Shown here in pieces: positions 4,760-6,396 of a stretch of 6,396 nucleotides of DNA; position 1 is the first letter of the stretch; each line of letters starts with the position of its first letter. The position numbers and the translations under genes are program-made. The notes below the pieces were generated by a model. It was not told the DNA's origin. It saw only the letters and a program-made list of their open reading frames with translations, and made no database searches. Source of the stretch: Candidatus Heimdallarchaeota archaeon. GTDB taxonomy: Archaea; Asgardarchaeota; Heimdallarchaeia; Heimdallarchaeales; Heimdallarchaeaceae. The stretch is from the NCBI GenBank assembly GCA_030628305.1, contig DAOVRE010000096.1, positions 1-6,396 on the forward strand, in the 5' to 3' direction.

Positions 4760-6396
4760 TTAAATTGGAACGAGTCCAATTGTAACTTCAAAATCATCAA
4801 ATTCCCATTCTTTAATATGACCCTCTTTAGGTATGGCCAATTTGAGTTCTGAGCTTAATGTTTCTTCTTTTATGTATTCTGTAAATTTTTCAAGAGCTTC
4901 TGAACCAAACTCGTCAGTTTTTAATGTTAACAGAATTTTTTGTGTATACTCTAAATCCAATTCTTTTCTCATTGTTTGAACTCTTCTTATTATGTCTCTA
5001 ACATAGCCTTCTTGTTTAAGTTCTGCAGTTATGATTGAATTGAAAAGCAATAGATAGCCTTCTGCTTCCTCGCCCGCAAAACCTTCTTGCACGTCTATTC
5101 TGTATTCTAAGTCTTCAGGGGTTAGTTCAAACTCCTCTTTCTCTAATTTAAGTAGAACATTTTCTCCTGAACTGAGTTTTTTCACAAATTCATTTGCTTC
5201 TTGTGGATTAAGGTTTTCTAGTTTTACTCGTATATCATTTATTACAGATTTTACTTTAGGAGCTAGGATTTTGAAATTAGGTTTAATAACATAGCTAACC
5301 AATTCATCTGAGCTCGCTTGAAGAACTACTCTTTTTACATTGAGTTCATCTTTGAATAAATTTTCATACTTCAAGATTAACTCCTCTTTACCCAATGATG
5401 TTATAACTATTAATTCCGAAAGAGGTTGCCTTAATTTTATATTGGCTGAAGAGCGTATACTTCGTCCTGTAGTAACTAAACCTATTACTTTGTTCATTTC
5501 TTCAGAAAGCTGTGAATCAACTTGTTTTTTGTTAAATTTTGGAAACAAGCACATGTGCACACTCATTAGTGCTTCCTTATCCAAAGATTTGACAAGATTC
5601 TTATACAATGCCTCTGTTAAGAATGGCATAAACGGTGCTAGTAGTTTTGTTAAAGTTTTGAGCACTTCATAAGTTGTGATAAAGGCTGATTTTTTGTCTT
5701 GATCTAACTCAGTTTTCCAGAACCTTCTTCTTGATTGTCGAAGATACCAATTACTAAATTTATCTAGAACAAATTTCTCGAATGCTTGCACAGATTGATG
5801 AACTACTAAATCTTCCATATTTTCCTTTACAGTTTTTATTAAGTAATTTAACTCACTTATCATCCATCGATCAAGCTCTGGTCTTTCCTTTAATGGAACT
5901 GAAAAGGCAGCTAAATCAAACTGATCAACATTTGCATTAGAAACAAAGAAACTGTAACTATTCCAAAGCGTTAGTATTAATTTCTTCATGGAATCACTTA
6001 TGTTGCTTGGTACCAATCTAACGCTTGACCATGTAGGATTTGAAAATAGATACCATCTTACAGCATCAGCTCCAAATTGGTCTATAATGTCATGAGAAAA
6101 GATGACGTTGCCTTTACTCTTACTCATTTTTCTACCATTGCCATCCAAAGTTAATCCCATAGTTAAGCAATTCAAAAACGCTGGTTTATCAAATAAAACA
6201 GTGCTTATTGCTAATAGTGTATAAAACCACCCTCTAGTTTGATCTATCGCTTCAGTGATAAAATCAAATGGAAAGTGTTTTTCAAATAATTCTTTGTTCT
6301 CAAATGGATAATGATATTGTGCAAAAGGCGCGCACCCAGATTCATACCAACAATCTATTACATATGGTACTCTTTTTGCTACTTCCTTGCATTCTG
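4760..6396 (-). CDS. ileS: Isoleucyl-tRNA synthetase, C-terminal half (cut by window edge)
   Basis: IleRS is a class I synthetase that charges tRNA-Ile with isoleucine. The reading frame stays open to the right edge, so 544 residues are visible and the N-terminal half (HIGH motif and most of the editing domain) lies outside. Reading on from the edge gives VIDCWYESGCAPFAQYHYPFEN, then EAIDQTRGWFYTLLAIS, then LNCLTMGLTLDGNGR and the KMSKS loop at 6130-6116, which binds ATP. The anticodon-binding helices follow, with DRWMISELNYLI and FSNWYLRQSRRRFWK. The C-terminus continues as the long domain of the archaeal/eukaryotic type, without the cysteine zinc cluster that ends E. coli IleRS. A TTG at 6175 is not a start: conserved sequence runs straight through it. 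The C/D sRNA follows the stop by 59 bases on the same strand. Confidence 0.96.
   Translation of the reverse strand, partial: ECKEVAKRVPYVIDCWYESGCAPFAQYHYPFENKELFEKHFPFDFITEAIDQTRGWFYTLLAISTVLFDKPAFLNCLTMGLTLDGNGRKMSKSKGNVIFSHDIIDQFGADAVRWYLFSNPTWSSVRLVPSNISDSMKKLILTLWNSYSFFVSNANVDQFDLAAFSVPLKERPELDRWMISELNYLIKTVKENMEDLVVHQSVQAFEKFVLDKFSNWYLRQSRRRFWKTELDQDKKSAFITTYEVLKTLTKLLAPFMPFLTEALYKNLVKSLDKEALMSVHMCLFPKFNKKQVDSQLSEEMNKVIGLVTTGRSIRSSANIKLRQPLSELIVITSLGKEELILKYENLFKDELNVKRVVLQASSDELVSYVIKPNFKILAPKVKSVINDIRVKLENLNPQEANEFVKKLSSGENVLLKLEKEEFELTPEDLEYRIDVQEGFAGEEAEGYLLLFNSIITAELKQEGYVRDIIRRVQTMRKELDLEYTQKILLTLKTDEFGSEALEKFTEYIKEETLSSELKLAIPKEGHIKEWEFDDFEVTIGLVPI

Noticed and set aside
4604..4852. 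Plus-strand 82-residue open frame
   Set aside because: It overlaps the C/D RNA antisense and the 3' end of ileS, has no ribosome binding site, and its product has no family features.
5340..5672. Plus-strand 110-residue open frame inside ileS
   Set aside because: It is the antisense shadow of a well-conserved synthetase; the same applies to the short minus-strand frames inside the RNase P genes (1345-1572, 1750-1944, 2149-2358).
6173..6175. TTG as the start of a shorter IleRS
   Set aside because: The frame continues upstream to the window edge with conserved IleRS sequence such as DQTRGWFYTLLAIS, so this codon is an internal leucine.
1..6396. Mobile elements, CRISPR arrays or phage genes
   Set aside because: No repeat-spacer pattern, transposase, terminal inverted repeats or integrase was seen; the content is core housekeeping genes.

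Overview
The window is archaeal DNA with a low G+C content. The evidence is gene content: ribosomal protein S6e, two protein subunits of archaeal/eukaryotic RNase P (Rpp30 and Pop5), an archaeal/eukaryotic-type isoleucyl-tRNA synthetase, A/T-rich TATA-like boxes, T-rich terminators, and a box C/D guide RNA. A WD40 beta-propeller protein would suit a lineage rich in eukaryote-like proteins, such as Asgard archaea, but the sequence alone does not settle the phylum.

Layout, left to right. Position 88-495 (+) is S6e. It converges on a four-helix membrane protein with a lysine-rich tail at 535-1077 (-). A divergent promoter region follows. Next comes a tight plus-strand operon: Rpp30 (1295-2137, possibly from 1256), Pop5 (2139-2468, one base after the Rpp30 stop) and a dCMP deaminase (2500-2982). 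That operon converges on a 520-residue WD40-repeat protein (3023-4585, -). The right end is the C-terminal half of isoleucyl-tRNA synthetase (4760-6396, -), which runs off the window. There is no gene-free stretch longer than 300 bases.

The most notable element is between ileS and the WD40 gene. Positions 4635-4700 on the minus strand form a complete archaeal box C/D sRNA: an 8-bp terminal stem, a kink-turn built from C and D boxes, an internal D'/C' pair 3 nt apart, and two guide regions of exactly 12 nt. The D' guide pairs over positions 2-11 with the P-loop of 23S rRNA, and the fifth-nucleotide rule places the methyl group on G2251 (E. coli numbering). Bacteria modify that same residue with a stand-alone enzyme. 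The D guide has no confident target.

Most of the window therefore serves translation and RNA maturation: small-subunit assembly (S6e), tRNA 5' maturation (RNase P), tRNA charging (IleRS) and rRNA 2'-O-methylation (the sRNA). The dCMP deaminase adds a nucleotide-metabolism gene to the RNase P operon. The membrane protein and the WD40 protein have no assignable function.
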